A stretch of 5,056 nt of DNA, from NCBI GenBank assembly GCA_030636125.1, contig DAOVXM010000244.1:1-5056 (forward strand). Reading direction: 5' to 3'. This DNA comes from Chloroflexota bacterium (GTDB lineage Bacteria; Chloroflexota; Anaerolineae; Anaerolineales; UBA4823). The position numbers and the translations under genes were made by a program. Below the pieces are notes generated by a model, which searched no databases, was not told the origin of the DNA, and was given only the letters and a program-made list of their open reading frames with translations. This document shows positions 1 through 4,974 of this stretch, piece by piece. How positions within the stretch are numbered: the first letter of the stretch is position 1; every line of letters begins with the position of its first letter.

Positions 1-174
1 TACTCTTGCGACGAGGTCTACCAATTGTTGGATCAATATGCTGAAGCGGTTGAACGCGGCGAAGATACTGCTCAACTGATGCCCCTGGTCAAACGCCATT
101 TAGATTTGTGCCGGGATTGCCACGAGGAGTACGAGGCGCTTTTGAACATACTCGAAAGCACTCCCTCAATATAA
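1..174 (+). CDS. Zinc-finger (HxxxCxxC) anti-sigma-like small protein, 3' end
   Basis: The reading frame is open from the window edge to TAA at 172-174, giving the last 57 residues; the start lies outside. It holds a Cys at visible residue 3 and the motif H33-x3-C37-x2-C40, the arrangement of the zf-HC2/ZAS zinc-binding domain of anti-sigma factors. The rest is short, acidic and probably helical, with no membrane segment visible. Known for the family: such domains bind zinc and often hold an ECF sigma factor inactive; small stand-alone versions usually sit just behind their sigma gene. Whether a sigma gene lies upstream cannot be seen. A terminator about 30 nt downstream suggests this is the last gene of its unit. 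It could also be a zinc-finger protein with another partner. The domain call is fairly secure; the regulatory role is inference. Confidence 0.6.
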   Translation, partial: YSCDEVYQLLDQYAEAVERGEDTAQLMPLVKRHLDLCRDCHEEYEALLNILESTPSI

Positions 175-204
175 AGCCAATCGATAGGCATCGAGATTAA
201 CTTC

Positions 205-240
205 CGCGCCCTGATCTTATTCAAGGCGCGATTTATTTAT
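205..240 (+). terminator. Intrinsic terminator after the zinc-finger gene
   Basis: CGCGCC (205-210) pairs with GGCGCG (225-230). After one C/A mismatch, TGA pairs with TCA, leaving the 6-nt loop TCTTAT. The following bases, ATTTATTTAT, are AT-rich but are not a pure T run, so termination may be moderate. The position 30 nt after a stop codon and before a candidate promoter supports the call. Confidence 0.5.
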
Positions 241-259
241 GGCGGGTTGCAGAATAGAA

Positions 260-288
260 TTCAAGCCTGGCAATTTTTCGGATATAAT
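260..288 (+). promoter_or_regulatory. Candidate sigma-70-type promoter for the deiodinase-like gene
   Basis: A consensus -10 box TATAAT lies at 283-288. A weak -35 match, TTCAAG (3 of 6), lies at 260-265 with a 17-nt spacer. Transcription would start near 295 and leave a leader of about 70 nt before the ATG at 368. It sits just beyond the upstream terminator. The call rests mainly on the -10 box. Confidence 0.35.
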
Positions 289-358
289 TTGTGGAACTTG
301 TCCATATATCTGCGAGTAACTTATTTCCCGATATATTGGAACTGCTTTTTAGTAATCT

Positions 359-362
359 GGAG
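359..362 (+). promoter_or_regulatory. Ribosome binding site that sets the start at 368
   Basis: GGAG at 359-362 lies 5 nt before ATG 368. An in-frame GTG at 362 overlaps this site and so cannot be served by it, which makes ATG 368 the better start. A second ATG at 380 lacks comparable spacing. Confidence 0.6.
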
Positions 363-367
363 TGACC

Positions 368-1069
368 ATGACTGATCCAATGCTTCTCTCGTTATACAAT
401 TATGATGAATTCGTTCCGGTTAAGTTCGAACGCTGGTTGAACTTTGGGAATAGCCCTCCTTTAGGTCAAACAGCCCCAGATTTCCCGCTCTGGCACCTGG
501 ATGGCCGCGAGACACACTTGAGCGAAATCTGGTCCCAACATGACTACACAGTTGTTGAATTTGGCAGTTTCACCTGACCGTACTGCGGGATGGCGGCGCC
601 ATCCATGAATGCCATCGCTGATCGTTATAAGGAGCAAGGGGTTGGCTCGATATTTCTTTACACGCACGAGGCCCATCCGGGGGAGAACTATCCTCATCTG
701 ATCTCCATGGAACAAAAATTCAAGCATGCGCAAGCTTTGCAGGAAGTATATGGTGTCTCACGACCGATTTTATTGGATGCCCTGGACGGGGCCTGTCACC
801 GCGCTTATGGGTCAATGCCTAATATGAGCTGGATTTTCACCCGCACAGGGATTCCGGTCTATAAATCGGATTGGACGGATGCCCACAGCGTAGAAAACGC
901 TCTCGAATATTTTAAAGGCGTTACCGAGCGGCGGCGTGCTAAAGTAAGGTTGGCTCCCTTCCAGGTGGAAAGGCTTGATTTTCGCACAAGCGACCGCGAA
1001 AGCTTCTATCGTGGGCTGGAGCGTAATGGCCCCAAAGCTGTTAAGGAATTCCGCGCTGCGTTTGGCTAA
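368..1069 (+). CDS. Iodothyronine-deiodinase-like selenoprotein (Sec70, UPYC motif)
   Basis: Reading TGA 575-577 as selenocysteine gives one 233-residue protein. Residues about 30-60 (PLGQTAPDFPLWHLDGRET) are the entry to a redoxin/thioredoxin fold. A strand then leads into FGSFT-U70-P-Y-C73, matching the FGSCT-U-P active site of animal deiodinases (PF00837 type). Further deiodinase landmarks follow downstream in the same frame: YTHEAHPGENYP, then ILLDALDGACHRAYGSMPN and IFTRTGIPVYKSDW. The last 60 or so residues are a charged extension. Unlike vertebrate enzymes it has no membrane anchor or signal peptide, so it is probably cytoplasmic. Its extra Cys73 makes a UxxC pair, suggesting thiol/selenol redox chemistry; iodothyronine is unlikely to be the substrate in a bacterium. 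It appears to be a single-gene unit. A SECIS-like hairpin follows the UGA. The alternative, a nonsense mutation, is disfavoured by homology continuing in frame on both sides. Confidence 0.9.
588..604 (+). promoter_or_regulatory. Bacterial SECIS hairpin of the deiodinase-like gene
   Basis: GGATGGC (588-594) pairs perfectly with GCCATCC (598-604) around the triloop GGC. The loop begins 18 nt after the last base of the UGA at 575-577 and has G at its first two positions. Published bacterial SECIS models expect a short hairpin just downstream of the UGA, inside the coding region, with a G early in the apical loop for SelB binding. All of these are met. SelB dependence itself is inferred. Confidence 0.8.
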
Positions 1070-1086
1070 AGGTAACTTACTGCCAA

Positions 1087-1117
1087 GCCTCTAGCCCGAG
1101 GCACTATCTTTATTCTC
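1087..1117 (+). terminator. Weak intrinsic terminator after the deiodinase-like gene
   Basis: GCCTC (1087-1091) pairs with GAGGC (1098-1102) around TAGCCC. The tract ACTATCTTTATTCTC follows and is T-rich but interrupted. The stem is only 5 bp, so the call rests largely on position, 18 nt after the stop codon. Confidence 0.35.
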
Positions 1118-1315
1118 TTACCTTTGTCTGGATGCCAGGAATTGGGTTCCATTAGATAATTTACTTAGGTAAGAAAATGCACCATAGTGACATCTATATG
1201 GTTGAAGATGGAAAAAGGAAAGTCCCAACTTCGAACCCAAACCGGCTCCCTGCGATGACAGGTTCGTAGGATAGGTTCGTACGAAAGGTTCGTAATAGGT
1301 AAAGAGTTTCTTCAT
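1118..1315 (-). CDS. Possible small protein of 65 residues, unrecognised
   Basis: On the - strand an ATG at 1315 opens a 65-codon frame ending in TAA. The start is preceded by a purine-rich stretch containing AAGGAGG about 10 nt upstream, the strongest Shine-Dalgarno-like sequence in this part of the window. The product begins MKKLFTYYEPFVRTYPTNL and is moderately aromatic. It has no membrane segment, zinc motif or family I recognise. Part of its N-terminus is encoded by three copies of a 13-nt-period repeat, so this segment could be repeat DNA read by chance. No promoter is clear, and the hairpin at 1344-1374 lies directly upstream. A non-coding stretch with a fortuitous purine tract is at least as likely. 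Confidence 0.25.
   Translation of the reverse strand: MKKLFTYYEPFVRTYPTNLSSQGAGLGSKLGLSFFHLQPYRCHYGAFSYLSKLSNGTQFLASRQR
1260..1294 (+). repeat. Three 9-bp direct repeats (AGGTTCGTA) at 13-nt spacing
   Basis: AGGTTCGTA occurs at 1260-1268, 1273-1281 and 1286-1294, exactly 13 nt apart, with different 4-nt spacers (GGAT, CGAA). The core is invariant. The array could be a protein-binding site, a minisatellite or part of an RNA structure. An inverted CGAACC near 1232 can pair with GGTTCG of the first copy. No function is evident. Confidence 0.7.
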
Positions 1316-1343
1316 TTCTTCTTCTCCTCCTTCTCCTTGTAAG

Positions 1344-1380
1344 TAGCCCCGGTGTCCTCCTCCCGCCGGGGCTATTTATG
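1344..1380 (+). terminator. Strong GC-rich hairpin terminator
   Basis: TAGCCCCGG (1344-1352) pairs perfectly over 9 bp with CCGGGGCTA (1366-1374) around a 13-nt loop; TTTATG follows. The + orientation has the more T-rich tail, so it probably stops + strand transcripts. These could be read-through from the deiodinase-like gene, or an unannotated RNA across 1120-1340. Read on the - strand it would instead be a leader hairpin just before the purine-rich site of the small ORF at 1118-1315. Confidence 0.5.
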
Positions 1381-1403
1381 TGAAAAAATATATCCATCGT
1401 TTG

Positions 1404-1559
1404 CTTAGTGGTTCTCTCGCTAAATTCGGATAGAAACCTGACAGGTTTTAGACTGACTACATGCAGTTGTGATTACTATTATTAGACGATATGTGCCCAG
1501 ATATTCGGGTATTCGTAAACCTGTCAGGTTTTCAGTTACTTAGCGAGAATACCACTTAG
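1404..1559. mobile_element. MITE-like inverted-repeat element with 5-bp flanking duplication
   Basis: Terminal repeat TGGTTCTCTCGCTAA (1409-1423) matches the reverse complement of TTAGCGAGAATACCA (1540-1554) at 13 of 15 positions. Both ends are flanked outside by CTTAG (1404-1408 and 1555-1559), as expected of a target-site duplication. Further inside, each arm carries a near-perfect palindrome: AAACCTGACAGGTTT at 1434-1448 and AAACCTGTCAGGTTT at 1517-1531. The 146-bp interior has no meaningful ORF, so it would be non-autonomous and need a transposase in trans. I do not recognise the parent family. A large cruciform or RNA hairpin without mobility is the alternative, and a 5-bp flank match has some chance probability. 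Confidence 0.5.
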
Positions 1560-1800
1560 TTGCCAAATGGCAGGCATAGGCTTGGCAATATCGGCCCCCA
1601 ATTGTGATTCTATCAATCAAAGGTGTTTTAGTTTTTGCCTCTCGCCATAACTTAAGGCAAGTGCCAGTGCTGTGTAAGAATCGCGCCAATAGTCGCATCA
1701 ATATTGTGAATGAATGGATAACGATTGGTGGTTTTGCGGTTGAGGTGATCTCAGGCATGCATCGCCAATCACTTGTAAGTTTGTCATCGGTTGTTTAACT
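1560..1800. other. Gene-poor stretch before ccdA, no supported gene
   Basis: Short open frames exist on both strands (about 64 to 72 codons) but none has a Shine-Dalgarno site or a recognisable product. TGCCAAATGGCA at 1561-1572 is a small perfect palindrome. The ccdA promoter should lie in the right part, but I see no convincing -35/-10 pair. The open frames may be a decayed gene fragment beside the inverted-repeat element. Confidence 0.4.
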
Positions 1801-1818
1801 TGATTTGGAGAAAATATC

Positions 1819-2568
1819 ATGGAAATCGGATTGGTCGGTTTTCTTGGAGCATTTGCAGCAGGTGTGCTTTCGTTTTTATCGCCCTGTGTTTTTCCTTTAA
1901 TACCCGCCTACTTAGCTCAAATGACCGGGATGTCGTTCGATGAATTGACTGGCTCCCAGGACCAGCAGCAGCGACGGAGGTTGATGGTCAATTCTTTTGC
2001 GTTCGTCATTGGCCTGGCTATTGTATTTGTTTTTTTGGGGGCGTCAGCCACCTTACTAGGACGCTTCCTGGTGCGTAACCAGACTCTAGTGGAGCGCATT
2101 GCCGGGTTGATCATTATTATTTTCGGGCTGCATATGATGAGCGTTATTCGCATCCCCGGCTTAATGCGTGAAGCCCGGGTGGATGTGGCCGACGCTCGCA
2201 AGCGCGCGGCCGGCCCGGTTGGCTCCGGTTTTATGGGGGCAGCCTTTGGTGTGGGGTGGACGCCCTGCATCGGACCGGTATTGGCTTCAATTCTGGCTGT
2301 GGCCAGCCAGGCCAATACGGTCGGCATCGGCATGGCGCTGTTATTAGCCTACGCGCTTGGACTGGGGGTGCCCTTTATTCTGATGGCTTTGTTAATGAAC
2401 CGGGCTATAGGCCGGCGGACAATGGGTCGTGTGCGCCAGTACATACCGCAACTCACCATGGCGAGCGGCGCTCTGCTGATCACAATGGGCCTGCTGGTTT
2501 TCACCGGCAACTTGATCGAGTTGAGCAACTGGATTACAGCAACTTTCGGCACTGGGTTGACAGTATGA
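1819..2568 (+). CDS. ccdA: CcdA-type membrane thiol-electron transporter
   Basis: This 249-residue protein moves reducing equivalents from cytoplasmic thioredoxin across the membrane to extracytoplasmic thiol proteins. Six hydrophobic segments are visible at roughly residues 5-31, 58-84, 92-112, 136-162, 168-192 and 213-235. The two family signature cysteines are present: C23 in FLSPCVFPLIPAYL and C150 in GWTPCIGPVLASIL, each with the flanking prolines of CcdA/DsbD membrane domains. Length fits a stand-alone CcdA; there is no DsbD periplasmic or thioredoxin domain. GGAG at 1807-1810 sits 8 nt before the ATG. The stop is an ordinary TGA. The DUF3179 selenoprotein gene starts 34 nt later with no terminator between, so the two are probably co-transcribed. 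No cytochrome c maturation genes are visible, which favours a role in feeding electrons to the neighbour. Family call secure; partner inferred. Confidence 0.93.
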   Translation: MEIGLVGFLGAFAAGVLSFLSPCVFPLIPAYLAQMTGMSFDELTGSQDQQQRRRLMVNSFAFVIGLAIVFVFLGASATLLGRFLVRNQTLVERIAGLIIIIFGLHMMSVIRIPGLMREARVDVADARKRAAGPVGSGFMGAAFGVGWTPCIGPVLASILAVASQANTVGIGMALLLAYALGLGVPFILMALLMNRAIGRRTMGRVRQYIPQLTMASGALLITMGLLVFTGNLIELSNWITATFGTGLTV

Positions 2569-2602
2569 CCGGTTATCCTTCAAAGAGGATAGATATAAAG
2601 CA

Positions 2603-3658
2603 ATGAAAAAGATCATCCTATCTGCAACTCTTTTTTTAGCTGCTTGTGCGCCGGTGGTGACTCCCACGTTGACGCCGGCGCCGTCAGCGCCTGCGGTACA
2701 AGACCAGCCCCAGGCAACAGCAACCTCTCCAGAACTTGCCTCGCCGGGAACAACGCCGCAGCCAGCGCCGACCAATGCGCGCATAGAAGATGATAAGGAA
2801 TATTTTGTGCCACAAATGCTGGCCTTCGACGCCATCTATCCAGTCTACGATCCAATATTTGCTCCAGCGAGCGAAGCCGCTCTTAACGATGATGAATTAG
2901 TGATGGGCGTGGCCATCGATGGGCAGGCGAAGGCCTACCCGGTATCTGTTTTGCGTTTTCGAGAAATGGTTGACGATGAATTGGCTGGCTGGCCCATTCT
3001 CGTCACCTGGTGACCGATTTGCTACACCGGTCTCGTGCACGACCGGAGAATTGATGGGGTGACCCACACCTTTGGCAACGCGGGGTCGCTTTTTATGAAC
3101 GCCATGACCTGGTATGACCATGAGACAGGCTCGATCTGGTCACAACCCTGGGGGCGGGCGATCCAGGGAGAGCTCAAAGGCGTACAGCTTAATTTGCTTC
3201 CTTTCCAATTGACGACCTGGGAGAACTGGAGGGATGCCCAACCGGATACGCTGGTCATGATGAATGATGTCAATCGCCTGGGCGGGCGCCGGCAGGGCTT
3301 TCAAACAGATTTTGTCGTAGGGCTAGTGCTGGCAGAGGATGCCAAGGCTTATTATTATGAGGATGCCCTGGAAGCAAGGGTGATCAATGATACGCTGGGC
3401 GATATTCCGATCGTCCTTTGGACTTCTGATGAAATTTTCTACGCTTATGTGAGGGAAGTGGATGGAAGCGTTTTGACCTTCAAGGCTGATGGGGATATGT
3501 TGGTTGATGAAGAAACCAACTCGACCTGGGATCCAACCAGGGGCTTAGCGACCTCCGGACCGCTCCAGGGGGAGGGGCTGCGAGCGGTTCCCAGCTTGAG
3601 TTCCTTCGACTGGGCCTGGGAGGATTTTTATCCCGACTCGGAGTTCTATATTCCATAG
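2603..3658 (+). CDS. DUF3179-family lipoprotein, predicted selenoprotein (Sec137, UPIC motif)
   Basis: Reading TGA 3011-3013 as selenocysteine gives 351 residues. Residues 1-15 are a lipoprotein signal (MKKIILSATLFLAAC, lipobox L12-A-A-C15), so the mature protein should be anchored outside the cytoplasmic membrane. A Pro/Thr/Ala-rich linker runs to about residue 60. The DUF3179 domain follows: GVAIDGQAKAYPVSVLR, then GWPILVTW-U137-P-I-C140-YTGLVHDR, then HTFGNAGSLF, a YDHETGSIWSQ box near 171-181, and TTWENW near 204-209. In family members I recall, the Sec site is Cys in VTYCPLC, so this is a Cys-to-Sec replacement leaving a UxxC pair. The biochemical role of DUF3179 is unknown to me. Its probable co-transcription with ccdA suggests extracytoplasmic redox work. 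A purine-rich AGAGGA lies 13 nt before the ATG, a rather long spacing. A SECIS-like hairpin follows the UGA, and a terminator follows the stop. Confidence 0.88.
3027..3046 (+). promoter_or_regulatory. Bacterial SECIS hairpin of the DUF3179 gene
   Basis: CCGGTC (3027-3032) pairs with GACCGG (3041-3046) around TCGTGCAC, starting 13 nt after the UGA. An alternative fold keeps CCGG/CCGG, bulges TC at 3031-3032, then pairs TCG with CGA around the tetraloop TGCA. That version has a bulged U and a G at loop position 2, resembling the E. coli fdhF SECIS. Either fold meets the spacing expected for bacterial SECIS elements. Confidence 0.72.
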
Positions 3659-3686
3659 GTTTGTCAGAAAATCACTCAGGTAACTT

Positions 3687-3717
3687 CGAGAACCTTATGT
3701 ATACTGTCTCGTTTTTT
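3687..3717 (+). terminator. Intrinsic terminator of the ccdA-DUF3179 operon
   Basis: CGAGA (3687-3691) pairs with TCTCG (3707-3711) around a 15-nt loop and is followed directly by six T residues (3712-3717). The stem is short, but the T run and the location 28 nt after the stop codon support it. The - strand side lacks a T run, so it does not obviously serve the converging FmdB-type gene. Confidence 0.6.
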
Positions 3718-3730
3718 GTCATAGATACCC

Positions 3731-3946
3731 TCAAGTGCGTTGGTCATAGGACGCCTTTGAGACCCTTGAGCGATTGTCGTTGACGTAAAAGCCCGACCCT
3801 TTAAAAATAACCGTTGGGACGGAATAATTGCGATGGACTTTCGTGTGACCGTTGGGGCAAATAACCTCCGACAAGTCATCATTCATATTGCTTTTCCTTT
3901 CAAAAGTAGCCCCGCACACATTACATTCAAATACATAGACTGGCAT
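3731..3946 (-). CDS. FmdB-type zinc-ribbon small protein
   Basis: This 71-residue protein starts MPVYVFECNVCGATFERKS and contains VIFKGSGFYVNDN, the two hallmarks of the FmdB/CxxC small zinc-ribbon family (founder: a putative regulator of formamidase genes in Methylophilus). C8 and C11 form the first knuckle. The second is unusual: C30-P-N-G-H34 replaces the common CPxC, so His34 may serve as the fourth zinc ligand. The remaining C-terminal tail is short and basic. AAGGAG (complement of 3952-3957) lies 5 nt before the ATG and contains the stop codon of the upstream gene, so translation is probably coupled. The stop is TGA. Its exact role is unknown; many family members are annotated as regulatory without direct evidence. 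Family call secure, function not. Confidence 0.88.
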   Translation of the reverse strand: MPVYVFECNVCGATFERKSNMNDDLSEVICPNGHTKVHRNYSVPTVIFKGSGFYVNDNRSRVSKASYDQRT

Positions 3947-3955
3947 AGGTTCTCC

Positions 3956-4606
3956 TTACAAGATTTCTTCCAGGTCAGGTGATAAATTAGGTGCATAACC
4001 CTCATCCTTGAGCCGCTTTTCCTCAGCGTGCAGGAAATTGATAAATTGGAGAATGCGGGGATCTTCTTTGTGATTGAAATTATCGAACTTTTCATCTAAA
4101 GCCATTAAACAGGCCATATACAAAGCCAATGGGTCCGCATTCACCAGAAGTTTCTCGTAATTATGCGATTCATTTAGTAGCACAGCCCTACGCTTCGCAA
4201 ATAAGATCTCAATCTCCTCAATATACATCATCAAAGTTGGGTTGGCTGAACTAATCTCCAAGATAGGAGCTGGCGATTCCAAAACACAGGTTGTCACCGT
4301 ATTTCGAGACTTAATGGTTAAACTACCGCCAAAAGTATACGCTTCCTCCTTCTTGCCTCTCCGGTCGACTATCTCTACTAAGCCCGCACAAGCCTGGTAG
4401 GTGTTTGCAAATGTCCAAGGGTGATGGATTGCAAGCCGTTCAATCGAATCTTGCTTGTCTTTAACTGCAAGATGGACAACAGAGGGGTCAAAATGCTTGC
4501 CCGAAGGCACTTTGCTGATGGCAATATCCAAACGTAAAGCGCCAGGGGCATTACCGGAATGATGATACCAATAACCCATTTTAGGTTCTTCATTTAACTC
4601 AGTCAT
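3956..4606 (-). CDS. Unrecognised 216-residue protein, probably cytoplasmic
   Basis: I do not recognise the family. The N-terminal 125 or so residues (from MGYWYHHSGNAPGALRLDI) alternate hydrophobic and polar residues in a pattern suggesting beta structure. Residues about 125-216 look helical and highly charged, ending in NLSPDLEEIL. There is no signal peptide or membrane segment and no clear catalytic motif; the three cysteines are scattered and do not form a metal-binding pattern. ATG 4606 is supported by AAGAGG 5 nt upstream and by an ATGA overlap with the preceding small lipoprotein gene. A second in-frame ATG nine codons on, just before GYWYHHS, is a less supported start. The TAA stop lies inside the ribosome binding site of the FmdB-type gene. 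The tight spacing implies one transcript with both neighbours. It is real by length, start signal and packing; function unknown. Confidence 0.85.
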   Translation of the reverse strand: MTELNEEPKMGYWYHHSGNAPGALRLDIAISKVPSGKHFDPSVVHLAVKDKQDSIERLAIHHPWTFANTYQACAGLVEIVDRRGKKEEAYTFGGSLTIKSRNTVTTCVLESPAPILEISSANPTLMMYIEEIEILFAKRRAVLLNESHNYEKLLVNADPLALYMACLMALDEKFDNFNHKEDPRILQFINFLHAEEKRLKDEGYAPNLSPDLEEIL

Positions 4607-4737
4607 AGGGGCCTCTTAGCAATGTCTGGTAGGATATTATTGGGGGCTGCCTTAATTAGATAAGGATACCCGCTGCAACCGATCATTAAAGGAATAATGA
4701 GCAGGAGAATGAAAATGGAGTAGATGTTACGTTTCAT
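4603..4737 (-). CDS. Small lipoprotein of 44 residues
   Basis: This short gene starts at ATG 4737 with a strong AAAGGAG site (complement of 4744-4750) 6 nt upstream, and ends in TGA overlapping the next ATG (ATGA). The product starts MKRNIYSIFILLLIIPLMIG followed by Cys21. That is a basic N-terminus, a hydrophobic core and a lipobox-like M-I-G-C, so it should be processed and lipid-anchored, leaving a mature peptide of only about 24 residues (SGYPYLIKAAPNN and onward). Met at position -3 of the lipobox is slightly unusual. The mature part has no recognisable domain. Such tiny lipoproteins can be membrane-tethered accessory or entry-exclusion-like factors, but nothing here decides this. If the lipobox is not used, it would be a single-span membrane peptide. 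It is easily missed because of its size, but start signal, overlap and signal sequence all agree. Confidence 0.78.
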   Translation of the reverse strand: MKRNIYSIFILLLIIPLMIGCSGYPYLIKAAPNNILPDIAKRPL

Positions 4738-4781
4738 GCAATGCTCCTTTCCTCGAATGTGTGTGTAATGATCCAAACAGG

Positions 4782-4806
4782 AAAAGCCCCTGGACTACCC
4801 GGGGGC
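4782..4806 (-). terminator. Intrinsic terminator or attenuator upstream of the - strand operon
   Basis: On the - strand GCCCC pairs with GGGGC (4806-4802 with 4790-4786). After one C/A mismatch, GGG pairs with TCC (one G-T wobble) around loop TAG. TTTT (4785-4782) follows directly. It ends 32 nt before the operon's Shine-Dalgarno site. It may end a transcript entering from the right edge, or it may act as an attenuator in the operon's own leader. No promoter between it and the operon is convincing. Confidence 0.6.
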
Positions 4807-4974
4807 CTTCTCTGGCAAATCTGTCGGGGGAGGTCACTCCTAGTAAACCCAATTTCACCGGAAGTGTTCAAATCATTGATATATTATCCACGACATTCAA
4901 TATACATTATTCTTCACAGGTGTGGTTAACTGCTTTCACCTTTTTTAGGATAGCATACTACTATAAGAGATCGA
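4807..4974. other. Intergenic or leader stretch, no supported gene
   Basis: GGAG-GTCA-CTCC near 4830-4841 forms a small perfect hairpin, and AGGTG near 4918-4922 can pair with CACCT near 4937-4941. On the - strand TAATAT near 4886-4881 resembles a -10 box but lacks a matching -35. I do not recognise a riboswitch family in the - strand sequence leading to the terminator at 4782-4806. Short + strand frames here have no start signals. Confidence 0.4.

Noticed and set aside
362..367. GTG at 362 as the start of the deiodinase-like gene
   Set aside because: It overlaps the only Shine-Dalgarno sequence; ATG 368 has proper spacing.
575..577. Nonsense mutation making the deiodinase-like gene a pseudogene
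   Set aside because: The UGA sits precisely at the family's Sec position, homology continues in frame, and a hairpin with correct spacing follows.
1260..1294. CRISPR array
   Set aside because: The repeats are 9 bp with 4-nt spacers, far too short for CRISPR.
1226..1298. tRNA, suggested by GGTTCG motifs
   Set aside because: No cloverleaf with acceptor and anticodon stems can be formed; the motif belongs to the 13-nt repeats.
1194..1397. - strand frame encoding an Arg-run peptide
   Set aside because: The Arg run comes from the purine-rich Shine-Dalgarno-like tract and the hairpin; it has no start signal and looks like an artefact.
1540..1758. 72-codon - strand frame as a gene
   Set aside because: It has no ribosome binding site, its end lies inside the inverted-repeat element, and the product is not recognisable.
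1917..2333. Long - strand frame opposite ccdA
   Set aside because: It is a shadow of the strongly supported ccdA reading frame.
2566..2592. ccdA stop UGA as another Sec codon
   Set aside because: Read-through ends after a few codons at a TAG and there is no following homology; CcdA is already full length.
3011..3013. General reassignment of UGA to an amino acid such as Trp
   Set aside because: ccdA, the small lipoprotein gene and the FmdB-type gene all end at UGA at their expected C-termini, and Trp is encoded by TGG in the same proteins.
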